Assembly: GCA_963842795.1 (NCBI GenBank)
Contig: CAWJHV010000015.1
Coordinates: forward strand, 407,294 to 471,293
Source: WHSW01 sp963842795
Lineage (GTDB): Bacteria; Actinomycetota; Thermoleophilia; Solirubrobacterales; 70-9
Length of the DNA stretch: 64,000 nt
Reading direction: 5' to 3'
Both the position numbers and the translations under genes were made by a program. This document shows, one piece after another, positions 8,359-16,446 of the stretch (position 1 is its first letter; each line of letters opens with the position of its first letter). Under the pieces are notes generated by a model. That model ran no database searches. It saw only the letters and a program-made list of their open reading frames with translations, and was not told the origin of the DNA.

Positions 8359-8723
8359 AGAAGATCGAGGCGTTCATTCGACACGAGGCGTTCGAGCCGA
8401 TCCGCACGGAGCTGCTCGACAAGGGGTTTCCGTCCCTGTCGATCAGCGAGGTCAAGGGATCGGGCCGCCAGAAGGGAATCGTCGAGACCTACCGCGGCTC
8501 GAGCCTGACCGTCAACGTGCGGCCGAAGCTCAAGATCGAGGTCGTGATCGAGGACAAGGACAAGTCCCTGGTCGTCGAGACGATCCTCAAGCACGCGCGG
8601 ACCGGCGACGTCGGCGACGGGAAGATCTTCGTCATTCCCGTCGAGGAGGCGATCAGGATCCGCACGGGCGAGGAGGGCGAGACCGTCCTTCAGGCTCACA
8701 CGGACGCCGAGATCGCGGTCTGA
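8355..8723 (+). CDS. glnK: PII nitrogen-signalling protein with unusual T-loop
   Basis: This 122-residue PII trimer subunit would bind ATP/ADP and 2-oxoglutarate and gate the Amt channel encoded just upstream. The GRQKG segment (residues 37-41), the start of the T-loop (ETYRG, 44-48) and the C-terminal nucleotide-binding part (GDGKIFVIPVEEAIRIRTGEEG) are conserved. At the T-loop tip the usual EY is replaced by SL, so Tyr51, the residue uridylylated or adenylylated in enteric bacteria and streptomycetes, is Leu51. Ser49 and Ser50 are present instead. Control by tyrosine nucleotidylylation is therefore impossible. Confidence 0.93.
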   Translation: MKKIEAFIRHEAFEPIRTELLDKGFPSLSISEVKGSGRQKGIVETYRGSSLTVNVRPKLKIEVVIEDKDKSLVVETILKHARTGDVGDGKIFVIPVEEAIRIRTGEEGETVLQAHTDAEIAV

Positions 8724-8740
8724 AGCGACCGCGGTGACGA

Positions 8741-8772
8741 GGCGGGCCGGTCTCGGCGGAGACCGGCCCGCC
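8741..8772. terminator. Strong bidirectional terminator
   Basis: A perfect 14-bp stem (left arm GGCGGGCCGGTCTC) with loop GGCG sits between the convergent PII gene and the coiled-coil gene, 17 bases after one stop and 4 bases from the other. Confidence 0.85.
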
Positions 8773-8776
8773 GGGC

Positions 8777-10036
8777 CTAACCCTCTCCGAGCGCCTCCCG
8801 GCGCGCCTTGGCCGCCGCCTCCCGGGCCGCGGCCTCGGTTTCCTCTCGCAGCTGCGCGGCGAGTTCGTCCCGGCGTCGCCGCGCCTCGCGGCGGGCCTCC
8901 TCGGCTGAGGACTTCGCCCGAAGGGTGAGCTCGCGGTCGAGGCGCGCCTCGTACGTCTCCAGGCGCTTCTCGGCATCGGCGTGGGCGCGCTCCTCGGCCT
9001 CGGCGCGCACGCGTTCCTGCTCGGCCGCGAGCCTCGTCTCGAGCTCCTCCCGGGCTCCGTCGGCCGCCTCCCGGCTGGCCAGCTCCGCGGCCTCCTCGGC
9101 CTCGCGATCGAGCTCGGCGGTCCGCTCGCGCAGCCGCTCGGCGGCCTCGGCGCGGGTGCGCTGCTCGGCCTCGCGGGCGAGCCGGTTGACCAGCGTGTCG
9201 AGCTTGCGCTTCGTGCGCGCGTGCTCGCGCTCCGCCTCGGCGTTGCGCTCCGCCTCCGCCTGCACCTTGCGATGCGCCTGCTCGGAGGCGAGCTCGGCGT
9301 CGCGGCGCGCCCGCGCCACCTCCTCCTCGGCCCGCGCGCGCTCCGCCGAGAGCTCGGCCTGCATCTCCTCGCGCGTTTCGGCACGGGCCCTCGCCTCGGC
9401 CCCGGCGGCGAGCTCGCGAGCGTGCTCGGCGGCCTGCTTGCGAAGCTTCTCGGCCGCGGCGGTCAGCTTCTGCTGGGCCGCGGCCTTCAACCGCCGGCGG
9501 CCCTCCTGGAGGTTCGCCTCGGTGAGCTCGTGAACCCTGCGCACCTCCGCCTCGGCCTCGGCGCGCGCCGAACCGGCTTCGGCGCGGGCGCGCTCGGCGT
9601 CGGCCTCGGCGTCGGCGCGCGCGGCCCTCGCCTCCTGCTCGCCCTGCCTCATCGCCGCTTCGATCGCCGCCTCGGTGCGCGAGTCGGCCCGGGCCGCGTG
9701 GAGCTCGGCGGCGCGCAGCGCCTGCTCGAGCTCGCGGGCGTGCTGCTCGGCGTCGATCCGGGCGGCGTCGGCCTCGCGAACGCGGCGCTCGGCCTCGGCC
9801 GCCGCCTGCCGGGCCTCCTGCAGCTCCGTGCGCTGGCGGCGCACCTCGGCGCCGAGCTCGGCCGCCGCCTCTCCACGCGCCCGTCCGGTGGCCTCGCTGA
9901 CGTCGTCGACCGCCGATCGCGCGGCGGTCGCGGCCCCCTCGGGCGACGGCGCCTCCACCGCGCGCAGGCGCCGCTTGGGCGAGCGCCCACCATCCGCGGA
10001 GCCGGCCGCGCCCTCCAGATCGGGTTTCTCGCCCAT
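8777..10036 (-). CDS. Large coiled-coil protein, Ala/Glu/Arg-rich
   Basis: A 419-residue protein made almost entirely of Ala, Glu, Arg and Leu from about residue 55 onward, without Pro, and predicted as one continuous coiled coil. The first ~50 residues are low-complexity and basic. There is no membrane segment or signal peptide. The ATG start at 10036 follows GGGCGAGGTG; a GTG two codons upstream is also possible. Such proteins in actinobacteria can be DivIVA-like or cytoskeletal scaffolds, but no DivIVA N-terminal motif is seen, so I assign no function. The strongly biased composition opens long meaningless frames on the other strand. Confidence 0.75.
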   Translation of the reverse strand: MGEKPDLEGAAGSADGGRSPKRRLRAVEAPSPEGAATAARSAVDDVSEATGRARGEAAAELGAEVRRQRTELQEARQAAAEAERRVREADAARIDAEQHARELEQALRAAELHAARADSRTEAAIEAAMRQGEQEARAARADAEADAERARAEAGSARAEAEAEVRRVHELTEANLQEGRRRLKAAAQQKLTAAAEKLRKQAAEHARELAAGAEARARAETREEMQAELSAERARAEEEVARARRDAELASEQAHRKVQAEAERNAEAEREHARTKRKLDTLVNRLAREAEQRTRAEAAERLRERTAELDREAEEAAELASREAADGAREELETRLAAEQERVRAEAEERAHADAEKRLETYEARLDRELTLRAKSSAEEARREARRRRDELAAQLREETEAAAREAAAKARREALGEG

Positions 10037-10118
10037 CAACACACCTCGCCCGGACGTGACACGAGAACTCGGACGCCGGGGCGGCGAGCGTACCGCACCC
10101 CCGCCGCCTGCTCGCCGG

Positions 10119-12509
10119 TCAGTCGAGCGCCGCGCAGATCTCCGCGGCAGCGCACTCGGCGAGCGACATCGTGGTCAGCTGCGGGTTGACGCCGAGGCTG
10201 GTCGGGAAGACGCTCGCGTCGCAGAGATGCAGGTTCTCGGTCCCGTGGACGCGGAAGTCGCGGGGGTCCACCGGCCCCTCGGCTGCCTCGCGGGCAAGCG
10301 AGTTGCCGCCCTGCGGATGCCCGGTCCCGAGCTGGATGTCCTCGTTGGAGCGCACGATCTCCGAGAGCCGCTCGACCTCCTCGGGGGAGCTGAAGGACTT
10401 GAACTGGAAGGTCGCCGGCATGACCTTCTTCGCGCCCGCCGCGAGGTAGATGCGGCAGGCGAGCTTCAGCCCCTCGACGAGGCGCTCGAGGTCGGCGGCC
10501 GTCGGCTCGTAGACGACGTCGGGACCGCCGAAGAACGCCTTCTCGACCCTGCCGTTGGATTCGGTGCCGATGAGAACCCCCGTGGCCGCCATGTGGTCGT
10601 AGTTACGCATGTTGCGGCGATGCTGCTCGAACCAGCCGGGCATCGCCAGCGCCTGCGAGAGCACCGGGTTGAACCACGTCTCCATGACCACGTCGGGGCC
10701 GGCGCTCGGCGGCTCGAAGACGTGGGTGATCTGCAGCCCGGCATACGAGTTGAGCTCCTGGTCGAACTCGGCCGTGATCGGAGAGCCGACGTTGAACGAC
10801 AGCCCGCGGCCGACAGCCGGCCCGCCGAGCCCGCTGCGCCCGAGCAGATAGCTCGAGTTGATGGCACCGGCCGCGATCACGAACCGCCGCCCGCGGACGC
10901 GGAAGCTGCGGTCCCCGGCCTTGCACTGGAGCGCGTCGACGTGATCGCCGCTGGCGTCCACTCCCTCGACGCTCGTCTCGGCGACGATCCGCAGGCGCCC
11001 GTCGAACCTCTCCTGTGCCCAGGGAAGGAGCGTGTCGAGCATCGAGAGCTTGCGCCCGTAGGCGCAGCCGATGTTGCAGTAGCCGCAGCCGAGGCAGTCG
11101 CGGATGTTGGCCTCGATCGGCTCGTAGCGCCGCGCACGGTGCTGGAGGTCGAGCGCCTCGACCCCGGCGATGAACTTGCGCGCGCCCGGGCTGTGGATAC
11201 GCGCGGGCTGGGCCTTGATCTCTAGCAGCCGCTTGATCGAGGCGACGGCATCGCGGACGCGGCCGGGATCGAAGTGGTCGCCCAGCCGCCGGTCCCATTC
11301 GGCCAATACCTCGTCGGGTGGCTCAATCGAGACCGCGTTGTTGATCACCGTGGTCCCGCCGACGCACATCCCCTGCAGGACCTGAAGCTTGAAGTCGCGG
11401 GCGATCTGGACCGCCCCGTCTCTGTACAGCGAGCTGAGCATGTCGACCTCGTCCTCGCTGAAGGTGGCCGGGTCGCGGTGGTGGCCGCGCTCGAGGATCA
11501 GCACCCGGTGGCCGTGCTCGGCGAGCCGGTAGCCGATCACCGCGCCGGCGGCCCCGGAGCCGACGATCACCACCTCGGCGTCGAGGTCGCCCGAGCCGTG
11601 GCGCCCGTCCTCGACCGCGAGTCCGCCCGGCTGCTTGCGCTCGGCGCGCAGGCCCTCCGGGCGACGGGAGAACGGCACGTATCCGGTCGCGGGCCAGCTC
11701 GCGGGATCGCCGTAGTACCCGAGGTAGACGACCTGCTGTCCGAGCCGAATCATGCCCTGCACCAGCCAGCGGCGGAAGCTGCCGATCCGCTTGCGGGCCA
11801 CGTCGTCGCCGAAGTGGTGTTCGAGGAAGGCCCGCCGCTCGTCGATCGCCATCAGGGTGAACGACGGGCGGGCGAAGAGGAGCGGGTAGAGGTTGATCCC
11901 CGTCAGCGCCACCCCCATCACCCACTTGCGCTTCGCCTCGAAGCCCCCCAGGTAGTCGTCGGCGTTCTCGGCCACCTTCTCCGGTGTCAGGTCGGTGGGG
12001 GCGTCGTCCTTTGAGCTCGAGCTCCAGTAGAAGCCCTCGGCGAGCGCGATCACGGTGCGGAACTGGCCCGAGCTCAGGTAGGCGATCCGGTGCCAGGAGC
12101 GGAAGGCGGCCCGGTGCAGGAGCGCGAACACGAGTGCCAGAGCGCCCTCGAAGAGGATCCCGATCCAGAGGATCGCGGTCATCGAGATCTCGACCCCGAG
12201 GATCTCCACGTCCCCCGAGTGCTGGCCGAAGAGGAGGACCAGGGCGCCGGCGGGCACCCAGAGCGCGAGCCCGATGACGACCAGGGAGACGAGGCGCTCG
12301 AACCGCCGCAGGTCCGCGGCGGCGATCAGGCAGGCGCCGCCGATCAGCGCCGCCTTGAGCACCGAGTTGACCACGAACGGAAGCTGGCCCCACCCCGGGG
12401 AGGGGTCGATCAGCGCCGGCAGCAGGTAGACGAGCGTCTCGCCGCAGAAGGTGAAGCCCGCCAGGCGCAGGATCCAGCGCAGTCGCTTCTCCTGCGGGGT
12501 CAGTTCCAC
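10119..12509 (-). CDS. GMC-family FAD oxidoreductase with N-terminal membrane domain and cysteine cluster
   Basis: A 796-residue fusion. Residues ~12-130 contain about four membrane segments; residues ~140-300 are a linker. The FAD-binding motif VIVGSGAAGAVIGYRL begins near 313. A Cys cluster at 472, 475, 478 and 482 (CLGCGYCNIGC) resembles an iron-sulfur or structural site of the long-chain-alcohol/cholesterol-oxidase-like branch. The C-terminal GMC motifs are the His block (GTGHPQGGNS) and NLHLCDASVFPTSLGVNPQLT. It probably oxidises a hydrophobic alcohol or sterol-like substrate at the membrane. GTG start. The gene is 21 bases downstream of the polyphosphate kinase gene, likely one operon. 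Confidence 0.88.
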   Translation of the reverse strand: MELTPQEKRLRWILRLAGFTFCGETLVYLLPALIDPSPGWGQLPFVVNSVLKAALIGGACLIAAADLRRFERLVSLVVIGLALWVPAGALVLLFGQHSGDVEILGVEISMTAILWIGILFEGALALVFALLHRAAFRSWHRIAYLSSGQFRTVIALAEGFYWSSSSKDDAPTDLTPEKVAENADDYLGGFEAKRKWVMGVALTGINLYPLLFARPSFTLMAIDERRAFLEHHFGDDVARKRIGSFRRWLVQGMIRLGQQVVYLGYYGDPASWPATGYVPFSRRPEGLRAERKQPGGLAVEDGRHGSGDLDAEVVIVGSGAAGAVIGYRLAEHGHRVLILERGHHRDPATFSEDEVDMLSSLYRDGAVQIARDFKLQVLQGMCVGGTTVINNAVSIEPPDEVLAEWDRRLGDHFDPGRVRDAVASIKRLLEIKAQPARIHSPGARKFIAGVEALDLQHRARRYEPIEANIRDCLGCGYCNIGCAYGRKLSMLDTLLPWAQERFDGRLRIVAETSVEGVDASGDHVDALQCKAGDRSFRVRGRRFVIAAGAINSSYLLGRSGLGGPAVGRGLSFNVGSPITAEFDQELNSYAGLQITHVFEPPSAGPDVVMETWFNPVLSQALAMPGWFEQHRRNMRNYDHMAATGVLIGTESNGRVEKAFFGGPDVVYEPTAADLERLVEGLKLACRIYLAAGAKKVMPATFQFKSFSSPEEVERLSEIVRSNEDIQLGTGHPQGGNSLAREAAEGPVDPRDFRVHGTENLHLCDASVFPTSLGVNPQLTTMSLAECAAAEICAALD

Positions 12510-12530
12510 CGCGGCCCTCCGCGACGGCCC

Positions 12531-13319
12531 TCAGCCATCCTCGATCTCCTCCAGCGGCGGCGGCGGCTCGATTCCCCATTCCCGCATCCCCTCCTCGATC
12601 CTCGCGATCACGGTCTCGATCACCGCCACACGCGCATGGCGCTTCGAGTCGCCCTCGATCAGGCTCCAGGGCGCGTTTGGCTGATCGTTGCGCGCGAGCA
12701 TGTCTTCGACCGCCTCGACGTAGGCGTCGCGCTTGTCGCGGTTGCGCCAGTCCTCCTCGGTCAGCTTCCAGCTCTTGAGCGGATTCTGCTCGCGGCGCTT
12801 GAAGCGCTTCAGCTGCTCCTCCGAGGAGAGGTGCATCCAGATCTTGATCAGGATCATGCCCTCGTCGGTGAGCGAGCGCTCGTAGTGGTTGATCTCGTCG
12901 TAGGCCCGCAGCCACTGCTCGCGGGTGGCGAAGTCCTCGACCCGCTCGACCAGGACCCGGCCGTACCAGCTGCGGTCGTAGACGGCCATCCCGCCCCAAC
13001 CCGGCAGCCGGCTCCAGAACCTCCAGAGGAAGTGGTGGCGCTTCTCGTCGTAGGTCGGCGCCGCGTACTGGTGAACGCGAACATGCCGCGGGTCGAGCGG
13101 CGCGACCAGGCGCTTGATCGCCCCGCCCTTGCCCGAGGCATCCCAGCCCTCGAACAGGACGAGCACCGGTGGGCCGATCTTCCTCTCGTCTTCGACGGCG
13201 AGCTGGCCGCCGAGCGTCAGCCGCAGCTGCGCAAGCCGGGTCTGGGTCCGCTCGAGGCCCTTGGCCTCCTCCTTGCGCGACAGGGACTTGGAGAGGTCGA
13301 GTTCGTCGAGGCGGCCCAT
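12531..13319 (-). CDS. ppk2: Polyphosphate kinase 2 family protein
   Basis: This 262-residue single-domain PPK2 transfers phosphate between polyphosphate and nucleotides. Walker A is GWDASGKGG (residues 58-66), followed by the conserved lid-region WRFWSRLPGWGGMAVYDRSWYGRV with the Walker B Asp115. The length fits class I-III single-domain enzymes, and the direction (GDP/ADP phosphorylation or AMP phosphorylation) cannot be read from the motif alone. It is the first gene of a likely two-gene unit with the GMC oxidoreductase. Confidence 0.93.
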   Translation of the reverse strand: MGRLDELDLSKSLSRKEEAKGLERTQTRLAQLRLTLGGQLAVEDERKIGPPVLVLFEGWDASGKGGAIKRLVAPLDPRHVRVHQYAAPTYDEKRHHFLWRFWSRLPGWGGMAVYDRSWYGRVLVERVEDFATREQWLRAYDEINHYERSLTDEGMILIKIWMHLSSEEQLKRFKRREQNPLKSWKLTEEDWRNRDKRDAYVEAVEDMLARNDQPNAPWSLIEGDSKRHARVAVIETVIARIEEGMREWGIEPPPPLEEIEDG

Positions 13320-13379
13320 GGGGCCATCCTCTCGCGCGATCGTCCCGCGATCAAGCCGGTGACCGCCCGCGGGGCGCGA

Positions 13380-13616
13380 TCATGCGAGCAGCGCCAGCGG
13401 CACCTTCGGCCCCGGCTGGGGCGGCGGGTCGGAGATGATCTGCAGCGCGAGCGGGAACAGCAGCGTCGCGAGCATGATCATGATCACCCCGATCGCGACC
13501 AGCCAGCGGGCGCCCGCGAGGTAGCCGAGGATCGCGACCGCGAAGCCGGCCAGCATCAGGCCGATGTAGGGCCCGATCGACTCCGGCAGCAGCGCGCCCG
13601 CGCTCAGCAGGTTCAT
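13380..13616 (-). CDS. Small three-helix membrane protein
   Basis: A 78-residue protein, almost entirely hydrophobic, with three predicted membrane segments (PYIGLMLAGFAVAILGYLAG, WLVAIGVIMIMLATLLFPLAL and the N-terminal region) and a Pro-rich tail. No family was recognised. The ATG at 13616 is only 19 bases from the divergent ATG of the MoxR gene, so its promoter must lie inside or against that gene. Start choice is uncertain by a few codons. Confidence 0.6.
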   Translation of the reverse strand: MNLLSAGALLPESIGPYIGLMLAGFAVAILGYLAGARWLVAIGVIMIMLATLLFPLALQIISDPPPQPGPKVPLALLA

Positions 13617-13635
13617 CGCGTCATTATTCAGGGCG
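13617..13635. promoter_or_regulatory. Candidate back-to-back leaderless promoter
   Basis: Only 19 bases separate two divergent ATG codons. They contain the single AT-rich patch TCATTATTCA, which can be read as a -10-like element in both directions (TATTCA forward, TAATGA reverse), each about 7 bases before its ATG. No ribosome site fits in the gap, so both mRNAs may be leaderless. This is inference from spacing and composition. Confidence 0.35.
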
Positions 13636-14532
13636 ATGACGCCGGCCATCCCAGACGACGCGTTGGAGGTCAAGGAGGCGCTCGCCCGGGTCGGCTATCT
13701 GGCCGACGAGCCGGCGGCGCTGGTCGCCTACCTCGCCCAGGAGCTCGGCAAGCCCGTGCTGGTCGAGGGCCCGGCCGGGGTCGGCAAGACCGAGCTGGCT
13801 AAGGCGCTCTCGCGGGCGACCGGCCGCAAGCTGATCCGCCTGCAGTGCTACGAGGGCCTCGACGAGGCCAAGGCGCTGTACGAGTGGAACTACCGAAAGC
13901 AGCTCCTGCGCATCCAGGCATCGGGCGACGAGGCGAACGAGAACTGGGAGGACATCTTCAGCGAGGACTTCCTGCTCACGAGGCCGCTGCTCGAGGCGAT
14001 CGCCTCGACGGAGCCCGTCGTGCTGCTGATCGACGAGATCGACAAGACCGACCAGGAGTTCGAGGCGATGCTCCTCGAGGTGCTCTCCGACTTTCAGATC
14101 TCGATCCCCGAGCTCGGCCGGATCGAGGCGCGCACGCACCCGATCGTCGTGCTCACCTCGAACAACTCGCGCGAGCTCACCGAGGCGCTCAAGCGCCGCT
14201 GCCTCTACCTCTGGCTCGACTACCCCGAGGTCGAGCGCGAGATGCAGATCGTGCGTCTGCACGCGCCCGAGCTCGACGAGCAGCTCGCGCGGCGGCTGAT
14301 CGAGGTGATCCACATGGTCCGGGCGCTCGACCTGAAGAAGCCCCCCTCGATCGCCGAGTCGATCGACTGGGCGCGGGCGCTGCTGCTGCTCGGGGCGGAT
14401 GACATCGACCGGTCGCTCTTCGAGCGGACGATGAGCATCATCGTCAAGCACCGCACGGACATCGATCTGGTGGCGGAGCGCGTCGGCGCCCAGCTCGCCC
14501 AGCCGCAGATCGGCAGGGAGGCGGCCGGGTGA
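13636..14532 (+). CDS. MoxR-type AAA+ ATPase
   Basis: The 298 residues form a single AAA+ module with Walker A GPAGVGKTE (45-53), Walker B VVLLIDEID with Asp133, and a sensor-1 region VVLTSNNSRELTEALKRRC. MoxR ATPases act as chaperones that mature or insert metal cofactors, or remodel a VWA-domain partner. The overlapping downstream gene (GTGA) encodes such a VWA protein, matching the CoxD/CoxE-type pair. No carbon-monoxide dehydrogenase genes are in the window, so the client is unknown. Confidence 0.92.
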   Translation: MTPAIPDDALEVKEALARVGYLADEPAALVAYLAQELGKPVLVEGPAGVGKTELAKALSRATGRKLIRLQCYEGLDEAKALYEWNYRKQLLRIQASGDEANENWEDIFSEDFLLTRPLLEAIASTEPVVLLIDEIDKTDQEFEAMLLEVLSDFQISIPELGRIEARTHPIVVLTSNNSRELTEALKRRCLYLWLDYPEVEREMQIVRLHAPELDEQLARRLIEVIHMVRALDLKKPPSIAESIDWARALLLLGADDIDRSLFERTMSIIVKHRTDIDLVAERVGAQLAQPQIGREAAG

Positions 14533-15896
14533 CAGGGTCGCTGCCCGCCGGCCTGGCCCCGCGGGTGATCGGTTTCTGCGAGGAGCTGCGCAGCGAGGGG
14601 GTGGCCGTCGGCACGGCCGAGATCCTCGACGCGTTCGAGGCGCTCGCGGCCGTTCCGTGGACCCAGCCCGCCGACTTCCGCGAGGCGCTCGCGGCGACGA
14701 TCGCGAAGTCGCAGGAGGACAGGCGGGTGTTCGAGCTGATCTTCGATCGCTACTTCTTCCGCGCCGCCGAGGCCGAGGCGCTGGAGCGCGAGATCCGCGA
14801 GGAGCGCCGGTACGAGGGCGGCGAGCGGCTCGACCTCGACCAGCTGCGCGAGGCGATCCGGGCGGCGATCGCCAGGGGCTCGGACGGCGAGATGCGCGAC
14901 GCGGCGCGCCTCGCGATCGCGGCCTTCGGCCGCCAGGGAGAGGGCTCGGGCGTGGTCGGCGTCGACGTGCAGCGGATCCGGCGCACGCTCGGCCTCCAGG
15001 CCGGCGGGCGCGACGCCGAGGGCGAGTCCCCGGCGCTCGACCGCGAGCAGATCCAGGCGTTCGAGCGCCACCTGCGGCGAGAGCTCGAGCGGGCGCTGAT
15101 CGAGCGGACCTCCAAGATGCCGCCCTCGCGACCGCTCGCCGAGCTCGACCGGGCGCTGCCGACGAGCCCCACCCAGGACCTGGCCGCGGTCCACCGCGCC
15201 GTCGCGCAGCTGAAGAAGCGCCTCGCGACGCTCGGCCACGAGCAACGGGGGCGGCGGCGCGCGGCGGTCGTCGACATGCGGCGCACGATGCGGGCGTCGC
15301 TGGAGACCGGCGGGGTGCCGCTGCGCCTGCGCTACCGGCCGAAACGGCCGCGCCGGCCGGAGATCTACGTCCTCTGCGACGTCTCGACCTCGGTCACCTC
15401 GGCGAGCGTCTTCTTCCTCTCGGTCCTGCACGCCCTGCACGACTCGTTCCGCAAGCTGCGCAGCTTCGTCTTCATCGAGCGGATCTCGGAGGTGACCGAG
15501 GTGTTCGAGCGCGAGCGCGACTTCCGGGCGATCTCCGAGAAGATCAGTCGCGAGGGCGGGGTCGCCGACGTCTCCGGCTACACCGACTACGGGCGGGTGT
15601 GGCTCGAGTTCTTCGACGAGATCTCCGAGGACCTCGACCCGCGATCGACCGTGATCGTGCTCGGCGACGCGCGCACCAACGGGCGCGAGCCGCACGCCGA
15701 GGTCTTCGCCCGGATCTCCGAGCGCGCCGGCCGGACGTTCTGGCTCAACCCCGAGCCGCGCCTGTACTGGAACTACGGCGACTCCGTCATGTCGGCCTAC
15801 GAGCGCCACTGCGACGCGGCGTTCGAATGCTGGACGACGAAGCATCTGGAGAACTTCGTCGACGTGATCGCCGGCCGTGCTGTGGTCGAGGACTGA
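14529..15896 (+). CDS. CoxE-like VWA-domain protein
   Basis: A 455-residue protein. The N-terminal ~270 residues are helical and rich in Arg/Glu (YFFRAAEAEALEREIREERR). The VWA domain follows, with an intact MIDAS motif DVSTS (Asp284, Ser286, Ser288), a Thr in SGYTDYGRVW and a downstream Asp in VLGDARTNG. It therefore should bind a divalent metal and work with the coupled MoxR ATPase as a chaperone pair. It is cytoplasmic, with no signal peptide. GTG start overlapping the moxR stop. Confidence 0.9.
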   Translation: MTGSLPAGLAPRVIGFCEELRSEGVAVGTAEILDAFEALAAVPWTQPADFREALAATIAKSQEDRRVFELIFDRYFFRAAEAEALEREIREERRYEGGERLDLDQLREAIRAAIARGSDGEMRDAARLAIAAFGRQGEGSGVVGVDVQRIRRTLGLQAGGRDAEGESPALDREQIQAFERHLRRELERALIERTSKMPPSRPLAELDRALPTSPTQDLAAVHRAVAQLKKRLATLGHEQRGRRRAAVVDMRRTMRASLETGGVPLRLRYRPKRPRRPEIYVLCDVSTSVTSASVFFLSVLHALHDSFRKLRSFVFIERISEVTEVFERERDFRAISEKISREGGVADVSGYTDYGRVWLEFFDEISEDLDPRSTVIVLGDARTNGREPHAEVFARISERAGRTFWLNPEPRLYWNYGDSVMSAYERHCDAAFECWTTKHLENFVDVIAGRAVVED

Positions 15897-15902
15897 GCCT
15901 CG

Positions 15903-16292
15903 CTAGAGCCCGGCGGCCTCCCGGGCCCTGTCCGCCTCGTGGTCCAGGTAGATCTCGACCCGTGTGATCAGCCCGTCGCCGTCGAAGCTCCATACGGACC
16001 AGGAGATGAGGTCCAGCTCGATCCCGCTGCTCGCCCCTCGGGCCGTGACGTGCTGTCTCGTGAGGACCCTCCCGTCCGCGGCGACGACGCTCTCCAACGG
16101 CTGGACCACCTGTTCGCGAAACGCGTCCGGCTCCATCCAGCGCCGCAGGCTCGCGGCACCTCTGTAGGGCGCCTGACCTCCCGGCGGGACGAACTCGATC
16201 TCAGGATGGACCAGGGCGAGAGCGGCGTCGAAGTCCTCGGCGTTCAGGGCCTCGAACCAGCGACCCACGATCTCCACGTTCTCCTGCGGCAT
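15903..16292 (-). CDS. SnoaL-like / NTF2-fold protein
   Basis: A 129-residue protein with the typical SnoaL-like pattern: an N-terminal helix (VEIVGRWFEALNAEDFDAALALVHPEIEFVPP), a middle GAASLRRWM segment and a C-terminal curved sheet (FDGDGLITRVEIYLDHEAD). Family members are polyketide cyclases, isomerases or simple binding proteins, so no reaction can be assigned. It converges on the VWA gene with a 6-base gap and is divergent from the riboswitch-controlled transporter. Confidence 0.85.
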   Translation of the reverse strand: MPQENVEIVGRWFEALNAEDFDAALALVHPEIEFVPPGGQAPYRGAASLRRWMEPDAFREQVVQPLESVVAADGRVLTRQHVTARGASSGIELDLISWSVWSFDGDGLITRVEIYLDHEADRAREAAGL

Positions 16293-16349
16293 CGACCGCG
16301 CAGTATCTCGCTCGCCTCGGCTCCGCGTACACTTCGCCGTGACCGAAAA

Positions 16350-16444
16350 CAGGGGGGCTCGCGGGAAAGCGGGCTGAGATAGCGCCTCTGAAGGATCACC
16401 CGGCGCCGACCCTCAGAACCTGTGCGGTAATGCGCGCGGAGGGA
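16350..16444 (+). promoter_or_regulatory. TPP riboswitch (THI element)
   Basis: The conserved core is present in order: GGGGGGCTCGC, then GCGGGCTGAGAT (CTGAGA of the pyrimidine-sensing arm), GACCCT, AACCTG (16417-16422), GGTAATGC and a closing GGAGGGA. This matches the thiamine pyrophosphate aptamer. The last conserved bases (GGAGGG) are also the ribosome site of the following ATG at 16447, so ligand binding most likely hides the ribosome site and blocks translation. It identifies the downstream transporter as part of thiamine supply. Confidence 0.92.
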
Positions 16445-16446
16445 GC

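Noticed and set aside
8808..11225. Long plus-strand frames opposite the coiled-coil and GMC genes
   Set aside because: Ser/Arg/Ala-rich low-complexity translation caused by the biased coding of the minus-strand genes; no domain or ribosome site.
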